A DNA stretch of 64,000 bases, taken from positions 1,400,911-1,464,910 of the forward strand of contig NZ_CP065424.1 of assembly GCF_017809215.1 (NCBI RefSeq), read 5' to 3'. Each line of letters starts with the position of its first letter. Position 1 is the first letter of the stretch. This document shows, one piece after another, positions 39,667-48,351 of the stretch. Under the pieces are notes generated by a model. It did no database searches. It had not been told where the DNA came from and saw only the letters and a list, made by a program, of their open reading frames with translations. The position numbers were made by a program, and so were the translations under genes. The DNA is from Heyndrickxia oleronia. Lineage in GTDB: Bacteria > Bacillota > Bacilli > Bacillales > Bacillaceae_C.

Positions 39667-41418
39667 ATGGAAACAGTCAATATTATAGAGGAACTCATAG
39701 AGAATATACAAGGTTTTAATGATAATAGATTTAACTTGGAAAGTTCAATTGAGGAAGCTATAGCAGTTCTTGAACAAGAAATGAGTATAAACAAATTAAG
39801 TGAGTGCCATTTTAAAGAAAATAAATGGTACTTAGAAGCTAACTTTCTTGCAAAAAGAGTAGGAATTGATTTCGATAAAGTAAGGGAAAGTATTCAATTT
39901 AACAAAAAAATTGATGCAATAGAATTCATTGATATAGTAAAGTGCTGGACCGCCTCATTAATTGAAGAAGGATATAATTCAAATGTTGTTGTTAAAATGG
40001 TTAATGAAGGGTTAAAAGATTTTCTGGTTGTGACAAAAGGTCTTACGGAAACTAACGAAGATGAACTTGCAGATACACTTTTAAATTTATCGGAGAGTAA
40101 GAAAAGGATTGTCTGCAATAGTGCATTGAATTTTTTGGATTATTTTCCTGAATTGGGTGGAGATTATGTATCTTTATTGTATTCCGTCAAACCAGAATAT
40201 CAAGGGTCCAAAGCAAGATTACTTCCCCCATCTAAGGATGTTCTTATCTTTTCTAAAGTTTTAGAAAAACATTTTTCTAAGGACCTGTCCGAATTTGAAT
40301 ATCTTAAGTGGTTTCCCATTTGGTTATGGTGGAATTTAACAATGTTAATTCCTATGAGACCGTCTGAGTATTGTACTATAGAACGTGATTGCCTTTTTCA
40401 AAAGGATGGTAAATTTTATATTAAATTACCTAGGCATAAACAGAAGTTTAATAACAGAAGAAACATTCAAATTCTTGACAAAATAAGCATTCCAGAAAAG
40501 TTATATAGAAAAATAGAAGAATATAAAGATAAAACAAATTCCTATGGTAGAACAGATACTTTGGTTTCTTACTTATCTATTCCACATTTTGTGGATAAAA
40601 GATATTTTCCAACCACTACATCATTTCATGATAATAAACTGAATCCATATAAGTATTCAATAAATTTTCTTAGAGATAATTTAAAGAGTTTTTATGAATA
40701 CATTGTTTTCGGTGAGTATAGTGTTGGACTGTCGGAAGGTGAATCTGATATAGAAGGATTATCTATTACACAAAAGCTACGACCAGGGGATACAAGACAT
40801 CTCGCATTTCTGAATTTAAATAGACAGGGCTATCATCCAGTGGAAATTGCAAGGATTGGTGGTCACAATTCGATATATTCTCAAAATCATTATTTCAATC
40901 ATGTTTCTAACTTTGTAGACCTTGAGATTTTAGAGTTGATTGCTAATATTGATTTAGATAGTTATAAAAATAAAATGGAAAATTCAGGGGCAAAAAGCGA
41001 CTATACGATAAGCGTTTCTTTCATTGAAAAGTATGTATTAAGACCACCGATGGCTGACGTAAAAATAAAATTGAGAGATGGCTATTGTACTGATGCTAAC
41101 CAAAATTGCAAGGTGGAAGATTGTTGGGAATGTGATGCCTGGAGAATATCGGAAGAAGAATTATTAGAAAAGCATGATATTTTAGCACAAAAATTAAAGG
41201 ACTCTGAATCTTGTATTAATGAAGTTATAGAGAATCTAAAAAACATATATAAGGGTATTTACAATCATATTGGAAAGGATGAATTTTATTCTTCCAACAA
41301 TCCAGAGATACGAAAAGAGTTAATTAATAAATCAAAACGGTTAGATAACGCAATTAGAAAATATATCAATCTTATGAAGGTAAAAGAAAGGATTGATTCT
41401 GTTGGAAACAAGAGGTAG
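39667..41418 (+). CDS. Tyrosine recombinase 3
   Basis: 583 aa. Catalytic residues: Arg in PMRPSEYCTIERD (about 231), RPGDTRHLAFLNL (about 373-378), GGHNS (about 398) and Tyr in QNHYFNHV (about 408), all in the right order. A Cys-rich C-terminal stretch CTDANQNCKVEDCWEC resembles that of recombinase 2. SD AGAAGGCGA precedes the ATG. The presence of three different full-length recombinases in one unit suggests they act together at the att sites. Confidence 0.82.
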   Translation: METVNIIEELIENIQGFNDNRFNLESSIEEAIAVLEQEMSINKLSECHFKENKWYLEANFLAKRVGIDFDKVRESIQFNKKIDAIEFIDIVKCWTASLIEEGYNSNVVVKMVNEGLKDFLVVTKGLTETNEDELADTLLNLSESKKRIVCNSALNFLDYFPELGGDYVSLLYSVKPEYQGSKARLLPPSKDVLIFSKVLEKHFSKDLSEFEYLKWFPIWLWWNLTMLIPMRPSEYCTIERDCLFQKDGKFYIKLPRHKQKFNNRRNIQILDKISIPEKLYRKIEEYKDKTNSYGRTDTLVSYLSIPHFVDKRYFPTTTSFHDNKLNPYKYSINFLRDNLKSFYEYIVFGEYSVGLSEGESDIEGLSITQKLRPGDTRHLAFLNLNRQGYHPVEIARIGGHNSIYSQNHYFNHVSNFVDLEILELIANIDLDSYKNKMENSGAKSDYTISVSFIEKYVLRPPMADVKIKLRDGYCTDANQNCKVEDCWECDAWRISEEELLEKHDILAQKLKDSESCINEVIENLKNIYKGIYNHIGKDEFYSSNNPEIRKELINKSKRLDNAIRKYINLMKVKERIDSVGNKR

Positions 41419-42160
41419 AAAACCAAAGGTATATCCTGAACCAGAGATTGACAAAATCATTTACCGATTTACACAAGAAGAAAAAGTTGGTGGATTAATT
41501 AGGTATTCCGAAATGTATCGGTTCACTAACAAATTGTATGAAAAAGGGGAAATACCTTATAAATTTAGTGAAGATTATTGGAGAAGGGATGGAAGACAAG
41601 GAAAAGAAAAGATAGATAAGACCAATAGATTATATGAAACTACAATTGTAAACAAAAAGACGAATGAAACTGATATTTTTGTAGATACAGAAGAATGTGT
41701 CAATAAATTCTTTACGGGTAAACCGTCTGATAAGAAAAGATTGATACAAGCTCTTAAGATTAACGAAAAAAAGGCAAAGGATTCAAATAATCTATTGTTA
41801 AAAATAGAGGAACTAAATCAGGAAATATCCATCCAAAAAGACAAGAATAAGGAATTAGTGGTATTGGTGGAACAATATCAAAAGATTTTGTTTTCATGGT
41901 TCAATGCAAGTCTAAAATCAGATGTCCCTTTAATCAATTTGATAACTACAGGGAAGTCGAGACATCCTATTATTGATTTGTTTTTTGAAACTGCTTTTTC
42001 TAAACCTTTGGAGGGTTACGAAAAATTTGAAGAATATAGGAAACAAATCAAAAATAATGACGATACAGCAGGAGTAAACACTAATCAAAGAGTTGTTACC
42101 CCAATAAAAAGAAAAAGTAGACTCCAGCAGATAACGGAACAGTTTAATCCAAACGATTAA
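41402..42160 (+). CDS. TnpC-like coiled-coil accessory protein
   Basis: About 252 aa. The N-terminus is basic (TRGRKPKVYPEPEIDKI), the centre has a predicted coiled coil (LLLKIEELNQEISIQKDKN) and the C-terminus is Lys/Arg-rich. Tn554 family elements encode a smaller coiled-coil TnpC after two recombinases that aids orientation and frequency of insertion; the position here is equivalent. A TTG at 41402 follows AAAGG by 10 bp; the upstream TTG at 41393 touches the SD. It overlaps recombinase 3 by 17 bp. Confidence 0.6.
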   Translation: METRGRKPKVYPEPEIDKIIYRFTQEEKVGGLIRYSEMYRFTNKLYEKGEIPYKFSEDYWRRDGRQGKEKIDKTNRLYETTIVNKKTNETDIFVDTEECVNKFFTGKPSDKKRLIQALKINEKKAKDSNNLLLKIEELNQEISIQKDKNKELVVLVEQYQKILFSWFNASLKSDVPLINLITTGKSRHPIIDLFFETAFSKPLEGYEKFEEYRKQIKNNDDTAGVNTNQRVVTPIKRKSRLQQITEQFNPND

Positions 42161-42181
42161 AATTGATTTAAAGGAGTTTTT

Positions 42182-42355
42182 ATGAAGGACTTAATACAAC
42201 TTTTTCTAAAAGGGGAATTATTAGAGGATTTAAAGGAAATTGCCGATGCCAAGGAAATTAGTTTAGAAGAGGCTACAATGTATGTATTAGACTTATATCA
42301 TTCAAGAGCTAAAAACTCGTTAATTCGGCACATAGGGCTTGTAAAAATGCAGTAA
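42182..42355 (+). CDS. Small helical protein, 57 aa
   Basis: Reads MKDLIQLFLKGELLEDLKE..., acidic and helical, ending ...LIRHIGLVKMQ. A clear SD AAAGGAG lies 6 bp before the ATG, 21 bp after the coiled-coil gene, and a terminator follows, so it is the last gene of the mobility operon. No homologue recognised. Confidence 0.6.
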   Translation: MKDLIQLFLKGELLEDLKEIADAKEISLEEATMYVLDLYHSRAKNSLIRHIGLVKMQ

Positions 42356-42387
42356 AATATTAATACCTATGAAAGTTTTAGAAGAAC

Positions 42388-42423
42388 CCACCCACAATAT
42401 AAATTGGGTGGTATTTGTTTTTC
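42388..42423 (+). terminator. Terminator of the mobility operon
   Basis: Stem CCACCCA / TGGGTGG with a 10-base loop, then GTATTTGTTTTT. Confidence 0.75.
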
Positions 42424-42586
42424 AAAGGAAAATAATACGTTAAAATGATTCATAAGAACCTTTATATTTCTCATTTGAGATATTGGGACTTATTATGCGA
42501 TAAATATTGACTATAAAATATAAAATTACTAATAGAATTCCATTGATTAACAGTTATAATATTGATAGGGAGGAGGTTTGTTTTCA

Positions 42587-44908
42587 GTGGATAAAAGAAA
42601 ATTGAGCGAACGTGATATTTGTACGAAATTCATTACTCCTGCTATTGAACAAGCAGGGTGGGATATAAAAAAGCAAGTAAGAGAAGAATACAGCTTTACA
42701 GATGGTAGGGTTATTGTTCGGGGAAACCTCACGACAAGAGGAAAGAAAAAAAGGGCAGATTACCTTCTTTTTTATCAAACGAATTTACCTATCGCCATCA
42801 TTGAGGCAAAAGATAATAAACATGCCATAGGAGCAGGGATACAACAAGCCATAGAATATGGTGATATTTTAGATGTTCCATTCGTATATTCAAGTAATGG
42901 AGATGCCTTCATTGAACATGATATGCTTACTGGTTTAGAACGTGAAGTTTCATTGGAACAGTTTCCTTCACCTGAAGATTTGTGGCAACGATATAAACAA
43001 TTTAAAGGAATAACGAAGGAACAAGAAGAGCTTATAACAGAGCCTTATTATTATACAATAGGGGAGAAAACCCCACGTTATTATCAATTAAATGCCATTA
43101 ACCGTACTATCGAGGCTATTGCCAAGGGGCAAGACCGTATCTTATTGGTGATGGCAACTGGCACAGGGAAGACCTATACTGCTTTTCAAATTATTTGGCG
43201 ATTGTGGAAAGCTGAAAAGAAAAAGAAAATCCTTTTCCTTGCTGACCGAAATATTTTAGTTGACCAAACTATGCAAAATGATTTCAAGCCCTTCCAAGGG
43301 TTTATGACAAAGATTGAAAATCGCCAAATGGATAGTAGTTATGAAGTATACTTAGCTTTATATCAACAGCTTTCAGGTAACACAGATGAAATGGAGATTT
43401 TTCGTCAGTTCAGCCCAGACTTCTTTGATTTAATCGTAGTTGATGAAGCTCATAGAGGAAGTGCAAGAGAATCTTCAAGGTGGAGAAAAATTTTAGAATA
43501 CTTCCATAACTCCACTCAAATCGGTTTAACTGCTACACCAAAAGAAACGGATAAAATCAGTAACATTGCTTACTTTGGCGAACCAGTTTATACCTATTCC
43601 CTCAAACAAGGCATTGAGGATGGCTTTTTAGCACCTTATAAGGTGATTCGTATTGGTATTGATAGGGATTTAGAGGGGTATCGCCCGACCAAAGGACAAT
43701 TAGATAAGTATGGTCAAGTAATTGATGATAGGGAATATTATCTTACGGACTTTGATAGAGATATTGTCTTGGAAAAGCGAACGGAATTAGTAGCTAAGAA
43801 AATAACAGAGTTCTTAAAGAAAACTGACCGTTTTGCTAAAACCATTGTCTTCTGCATTGATATTGAACATGCGGAACGCATGAGACAAGCATTAGTAAAT
43901 GAAAATGCCGATTTAGTAGCACAGAATCCCAAATACGTTATGCGGATAACAGGTGATAATGCAGAAGGTAAAGCACAATTAGATAATTTTATTGATGAAG
44001 AAAGCCTTTATCCGACCATCGTTACGACAAGTAAATTAATGACAACAGGGGTGGATTGCAAAACCTGTAAACTCATTGTGTTGGATAATCTCTTTGGGGA
44101 AAATGGTATGACAGAGTTTAAGCAAATTATCGGTCGTGGAACACGTCTAAAACCTGAATATGGTAAAGAATATTTTACGATAATGGATTTCCGTAATGCT
44201 TCTCGATTATTTGCAGACCCCAATTTTGATGGTGAACCAGTCCAAATATATGAACCAGATGAAGGCGATGACATTGTACCACCCACGCCTCCTGGTGGTA
44301 ATGGAGATAATGAAGATGACAATGATGATGGAGACGGTGACGGTGAAAGAAAGAAAAAGTTCTATGTAGCTGATGCTGGTGTCCAAGTCCTTAATGAAAG
44401 GGTTCTCTATTACGATAAGGATGGGAAATTAATTACAGAAAGCCTAAAAGATTATTCTAAAAAGACTATCCTAAAGGAATATGCTACGTTAGATGATTTT
44501 ATTAAAAAGTGGAACAGTGAAGACCGTAAACAGGCTATTATTGATGAATTAAAAGAACATGGTGTCCTTTTAGAAGCTCTTAAAGAAGAAGTTGGTCAAG
44601 ACTTTGACGAGTTCGACCTAATTGCTCATATAGCGTTTGATATGAAGCCTCTGACACGTTCAGAAAGGGCTAAGAAGGCTCGGAAGGAAGATTACCTATC
44701 GAAATATTCAGGAGTAGCCAGAGAGGTGTTAGAAGCCATTATAGACAAATATCAAGATGAAGGTCGATTTGAATTTGAGGATGTAAAAATCCTGAAGTTT
44801 AAACCTTTTGACCAATTCGGCAATCCTATGAATATTGCAAAGGAATTCGGTGGAAAGGATAAATATATCCAAGCTATGAAAGAGTTAGAGAAAAATTTGT
44901 ACGGTTAA
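42587..44908 (+). CDS. hsdR: Type I restriction endonuclease subunit R (HsdR)
   Basis: 773 aa motor and nuclease subunit. N-terminal PD-(D/E)xK nuclease with ADYLLFY...IIEAKD (about residues 58-77) and the downstream QAIEYG; SF2 helicase motifs: Walker A MATGTGKTYTA, DEAH box VVDEAHRG, GLTATP, and motif VI QIIGRGTR. C-terminal EcoEI-R-like region after an acidic Gly/Asp linker (GDNEDDNDDGDGDG). GTG start at 42587 with AGGAGG upstream; a TTG at 42578 abuts the SD. It has its own terminator, so it is transcribed apart from hsdM-hsdS. Confidence 0.92.
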   Translation: MDKRKLSERDICTKFITPAIEQAGWDIKKQVREEYSFTDGRVIVRGNLTTRGKKKRADYLLFYQTNLPIAIIEAKDNKHAIGAGIQQAIEYGDILDVPFVYSSNGDAFIEHDMLTGLEREVSLEQFPSPEDLWQRYKQFKGITKEQEELITEPYYYTIGEKTPRYYQLNAINRTIEAIAKGQDRILLVMATGTGKTYTAFQIIWRLWKAEKKKKILFLADRNILVDQTMQNDFKPFQGFMTKIENRQMDSSYEVYLALYQQLSGNTDEMEIFRQFSPDFFDLIVVDEAHRGSARESSRWRKILEYFHNSTQIGLTATPKETDKISNIAYFGEPVYTYSLKQGIEDGFLAPYKVIRIGIDRDLEGYRPTKGQLDKYGQVIDDREYYLTDFDRDIVLEKRTELVAKKITEFLKKTDRFAKTIVFCIDIEHAERMRQALVNENADLVAQNPKYVMRITGDNAEGKAQLDNFIDEESLYPTIVTTSKLMTTGVDCKTCKLIVLDNLFGENGMTEFKQIIGRGTRLKPEYGKEYFTIMDFRNASRLFADPNFDGEPVQIYEPDEGDDIVPPTPPGGNGDNEDDNDDGDGDGERKKKFYVADAGVQVLNERVLYYDKDGKLITESLKDYSKKTILKEYATLDDFIKKWNSEDRKQAIIDELKEHGVLLEALKEEVGQDFDEFDLIAHIAFDMKPLTRSERAKKARKEDYLSKYSGVAREVLEAIIDKYQDEGRFEFEDVKILKFKPFDQFGNPMNIAKEFGGKDKYIQAMKELEKNLYG

Positions 44909-44914
44909 GAGAAG

Positions 44915-44941
44915 ATGCTCCCTAAGTTGGGAGCATTTTTA
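44915..44941 (+). terminator. hsdR terminator
   Basis: Stem ATGCTCCC / GGGAGCAT, 6-base loop, then TTTTTA. Confidence 0.85.
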
Positions 44942-44967
44942 TTCGACCATATTAAACAAAATCAGGG

Positions 44968-45033
44968 TTGTATTAATCTTAACAATAAAATATAATCAAA
45001 ATATATTAATTTTATTCATTGAATTTGATGAAT
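44968..45033 (+). promoter_or_regulatory. Promoter and possible operator of the HTH-hsdM-hsdS operon
   Basis: TTGTAT (44968-44973), 17 bp, TATAAT (44991-44996). Downstream, ATTCAT (45014-45019) and ATGAAT (45028-45033) form an inverted repeat with an 8-bp centre, a plausible binding site for the winged-helix protein encoded next. Confidence 0.6.
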
Positions 45034-45059
45034 ACACTCTGCTAAACGGAGGTGTTTCT

Positions 45060-45422
45060 ATGCAGGAAAAAGAACAGTTTTTAAAAGTACAACACTTTTT
45101 GGAAGATGTTCTTGTTCTTCATGGGGTGTCGAAGAATATGTCCCAACTACTTTTTGAGTTATTTCCCTATATTAACCCCGAAGGGCATATCATTATAAAT
45201 TCTTTCTTAAAAAAGGAAATAGCTGAAAAAACAAAAATGAGTAAGGGAACAATTGATAATACCCTATCTAAACTGAATGAGGTTGGTCTTTTGATACGAT
45301 TAGACAGGGGAACATATGAACTTCATCCAGTCATACATGAAGCAAAGAAATTGTTAAAAAATAAAACTGCAACCATGAAAATTTCTTACAATGAACAAAA
45401 ACGAAAGATTGAAACGGATTAG
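45060..45422 (+). CDS. Winged-helix regulator encoded within the restriction-modification locus
   Basis: 120 aa. The segment KKEIAEKTKMSKGTIDNTLSKLNEVGLLIRLDRGTYELHP is a winged helix-turn-helix with wing, similar in layout to RepL/MarR-type domains. It starts the operon with hsdM (12 bp gap) and hsdS. Likely a transcription factor tuning methylase expression; an alternative is a plasmid-type replication protein, which the context does not support. SD ACGGAGG. Confidence 0.65.
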   Translation: MQEKEQFLKVQHFLEDVLVLHGVSKNMSQLLFELFPYINPEGHIIINSFLKKEIAEKTKMSKGTIDNTLSKLNEVGLLIRLDRGTYELHPVIHEAKKLLKNKTATMKISYNEQKRKIETD

Positions 45423-45434
45423 GAGGAGATTAAT

Positions 45435-46880
45435 TTGTCAATAGAAACATTAATAAAAAGAATTCAAAATATAATGCGTCAAGATGCAGGGGTAGATGGT
45501 GACGCACAACGTATCTCCCAACTGGTATGGATGTTATTTCTAAAAGTTTATGATGCCAAAGAAGAGTTTTGGGAATTTGAAGAAGATAGTTTTGAGTCCA
45601 TTATCCCAGAAGAATGTCGTTGGAGAAATTGGGCGATTGACAATAAAGATGGTGAAGCATTAACTGGTGACAAATTATTGAATTTTGTGAATAATACATT
45701 ATTTCCTGCCCTTAAAGAGCTACCAGTAGATGCTTATACTGAAAAGCGAAAAGCGATTGTTAAGAGTGTTTTTGAAGATGCAAATAACTATATGAAAAAC
45801 GGTACATTGCTTCGTCAAGTAATTAACATTTTAAATGAAGTGGATTTCACCGAATATGAAGATAGACACGCCTTCAATGATATATATGAAAATATTCTGA
45901 AAGACTTGCAATCGGCTGGTTCAAGTGGTGAATTTTATACTCCACGCCCATTGAGTGAATTTTTGGTAGAGATGGTACAGCCAAAAGTAGGAGAAAAAAT
46001 AGCAGACTTTGCCTGTGGTACTGGTGGGTTTTTAATTTCTGCATTGGGTTATATGGATGACCAAATTAAGACTCCAGAGGAAAAAGAAATCGTTCAACAA
46101 AATTTGTTTGGAATAGAAAAAAAACCACTTCCGTATTTACTTGCCATTACAAATATGATTTTACATGATATTGACTCACCTAATATTTTGCATGATAATT
46201 CCCTTGCGAAAAATGTTCGAGATTATAAAGAAGATGACAAGTATGATGTCATTATCATGAATCCACCATATGGGGGTATTGAAGAGGAATCAATTAAAAT
46301 TAATTTCCCAGTTGCTTTGCAATCTTCTGAGACAGCAGACCTGTTTATGGCATTAATTCTATATCGCTTAAAAAAAGATGGTCGTGTTGCAGTAGTTCTT
46401 CCGAATAATTTTTTATTTGGTGATGATAATTCTAAAGTTGCAATTAAAAGAAAGTTATTAGAAGAATGCAATTTGCACACAATTGTTCGTCTCCCTAAAG
46501 GTGTGTTTGAACCTTATACTGATATTCCTACAAATCTTCTGTTTTTTGATAAAACAGGTTTTACTACGGATATATGGTATTTTGAACACCCACTACCAGA
46601 AGGGTATAAAAAATATTCAAAGACTAAGCCACTTCTGATAGAGGAATTTTCTCTTGAAAAAGACTGGTGGAACAAACGAGAAGAAAATAAAAATGCTTGG
46701 AAAGTAACTGTTGAGGAAATTGTAGAAAGGAATTATGACTTAGATATAAAAAACCCAAATTCTACTGAAGCAAATTCAGAAATGAAATCATCGGATGTAA
46801 TAATTAAAGAAATCAAATCATCCTATAGTAAGGTCTTTGAAGCAATTCAAAGGTTACAGGAGGAGATTGATAATGAATAA
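45435..46880 (+). CDS. hsdM: Type I DNA methyltransferase subunit M (HsdM)
   Basis: 481 aa N6-adenine methyltransferase. HsdM N-terminal helical domain up to about residue 150 (SGEFYTPRPLSEFLVEM), SAM-binding FACGTGGFL (about 191), catalytic NPPYGG (about 275). TTG start 7-8 bp after TTAGGAGGAG. Overlaps hsdS by 8 bp. Pairs with HsdS to protect host sites and with HsdR to cut foreign DNA. Confidence 0.94.
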   Translation: MSIETLIKRIQNIMRQDAGVDGDAQRISQLVWMLFLKVYDAKEEFWEFEEDSFESIIPEECRWRNWAIDNKDGEALTGDKLLNFVNNTLFPALKELPVDAYTEKRKAIVKSVFEDANNYMKNGTLLRQVINILNEVDFTEYEDRHAFNDIYENILKDLQSAGSSGEFYTPRPLSEFLVEMVQPKVGEKIADFACGTGGFLISALGYMDDQIKTPEEKEIVQQNLFGIEKKPLPYLLAITNMILHDIDSPNILHDNSLAKNVRDYKEDDKYDVIIMNPPYGGIEEESIKINFPVALQSSETADLFMALILYRLKKDGRVAVVLPNNFLFGDDNSKVAIKRKLLEECNLHTIVRLPKGVFEPYTDIPTNLLFFDKTGFTTDIWYFEHPLPEGYKKYSKTKPLLIEEFSLEKDWWNKREENKNAWKVTVEEIVERNYDLDIKNPNSTEANSEMKSSDVIIKEIKSSYSKVFEAIQRLQEEIDNE

Positions 46881-48117
46881 AGTTAAGATTGGAAAACTGC
46901 TTACCAGAGTAAAGGATGCTATTTTACTTGAAGATAATGAAGAATATAAAAGAGTCACGATTAAAACAAAGGGTCAAGGAGTTTTATTGAGAGATAGAAA
47001 AAAGGGGTCAGAAATTGGTACAAAACGCCAATTCTTAATAAGGGAAGGACAGTTCCTATTATCTAAAATTGATGCCAGATATGGTGCTTTCGGAATCGTT
47101 GGACAGGATATAGATGGTGCAATAATTACAGGGAATTTTTGGACTTACGAGGTAAATAGTGATATTCTCAATATAGAATGGTTTAATTTATTTGTTTCTT
47201 CAAGCAAGTTCATCAAAATTTGCGAAGAAGCGAGTTCAGGGACAACTAACCGAAAGTATCTCAATGAAGAGAAGTTCTTAAACTATGAACTATTTTTGCC
47301 TTCAAAATCGGAGCAAGATGCATTTGTAAATAAATGCTTTAAGTATAAGAATAAAGTTGATTTAATAGCTAATGAACTGGATAAACAAATAGAAAACGTA
47401 AAAATGCTAAAGGAACAATTACTCGAAGAGGCTCTGCAAGGTTTCTTGACGGATAAAGAGAAAACTGAAATTATAAATTTTCAATCTGTACAAGGGCAAA
47501 TTGGTAATGAGAGTAATATCCCTCTGAATTGGAAATGGAAAAAAATCAAGGATGTAGCAGATGTAAATCCAAGAAATAAATTGGATGATGAACTTGAAGT
47601 TTCTTTTATTCCAATGGCTCTCATAGAAGATGGATATAGTAACAAACATTCTTCAGAAATTAAAAAGTGGAAAGAAATAAAGAGTGGCTTTACACATTTT
47701 AGAGAAAATGATGTTGTAGTTGCGAAAATTACTCCATGCTTTGAAAATAGAAAATCTGTTGTAATGAAAAACTTAACCAATGGTTATGGAGCAGGAACAA
47801 CAGAGTTGCACGTATTACGTTCACATGAAATTGTTCTACCAGAATATTTGTTGTTAATTGTAAAGTCTAAAAGTTTTATTGAGAGTGGAGTAGCTACTTA
47901 CACTGGAACTGCGGGACAACAACGTGTAAAAAAAGACTTTGTATCAAACTTTAGTTTTCCCCTACCGCCAATAGAAGAACAAAGAAAAATAGTCAATAAA
48001 TTTCAAAACATGATAGAATACTGCGAAGAAACTCACGAAGGCATTATTAAAACGAAAAGTGAAGTATTAGAACTTTACGAAACGATTAAAAGTGGAATTG
48101 TTTTTTTAGAAGAATAA
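46873..48117 (+). CDS. hsdS: Type I specificity subunit S (HsdS)
   Basis: 414 aa with two target-recognition domains (about 1-150 and 220-370) each followed by a conserved helix: central ELDKQIENVKMLKEQLLEEALQ and C-terminal PPIEEQRKIVNKFQNM. The second TRD carries the typical TGTAGQQRVKKDFVSN. Defines the bipartite target sequence, which cannot be read from the gene. ATG at 46873 has AGGAGGAG upstream; the longer frame is rejected. Confidence 0.92.
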   Translation: MNKVKIGKLLTRVKDAILLEDNEEYKRVTIKTKGQGVLLRDRKKGSEIGTKRQFLIREGQFLLSKIDARYGAFGIVGQDIDGAIITGNFWTYEVNSDILNIEWFNLFVSSSKFIKICEEASSGTTNRKYLNEEKFLNYELFLPSKSEQDAFVNKCFKYKNKVDLIANELDKQIENVKMLKEQLLEEALQGFLTDKEKTEIINFQSVQGQIGNESNIPLNWKWKKIKDVADVNPRNKLDDELEVSFIPMALIEDGYSNKHSSEIKKWKEIKSGFTHFRENDVVVAKITPCFENRKSVVMKNLTNGYGAGTTELHVLRSHEIVLPEYLLLIVKSKSFIESGVATYTGTAGQQRVKKDFVSNFSFPLPPIEEQRKIVNKFQNMIEYCEETHEGIIKTKSEVLELYETIKSGIVFLEE

Positions 48118-48125
48118 ATAGTAAG

Positions 48126-48154
48126 AAGGACAAGTATATAACTTGTCCTTTTGT
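48126..48154 (+). terminator. hsdS terminator
   Basis: Perfect stem AAGGACAAGT / ACTTGTCCTT with a 5-base loop and TTGT tail. Confidence 0.8.
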
Positions 48155-48174
48155 ATTAACAATCAATACACCTT

Positions 48175-48268
48175 CCATGAGAAATGGAAAGGATTTTTAC
48201 GAGAACGACCAGAAAAATTACCCTTTTTGCCAATATGGAGCTTTGGGGTGATGTTTTCTTTTTTTAGG
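48175..48268 (+). repeat. Cargo boundary repeat R2, copy A
   Basis: One of three related sequences (others 53500-53589, 54595-54684). Shared core: GAAA-x-GGATT, ACGAGAACGACC, then a hairpin whose arms here are ATTACCC and GGGTGAT around TTTTTGC...GGAGCTTTG, then a T-rich tail. It lies between hsdS, which already has its own terminator, and the OLD nuclease gene 84 bp downstream. Confidence 0.7.
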
Positions 48269-48351
48269 AAAAGATTTAGAGATAAAAGTCGAAATATAGG
48301 GAAATATGTTACAATAATATCAATAATTATTGAATTGAAGGAGTGAGGAGA

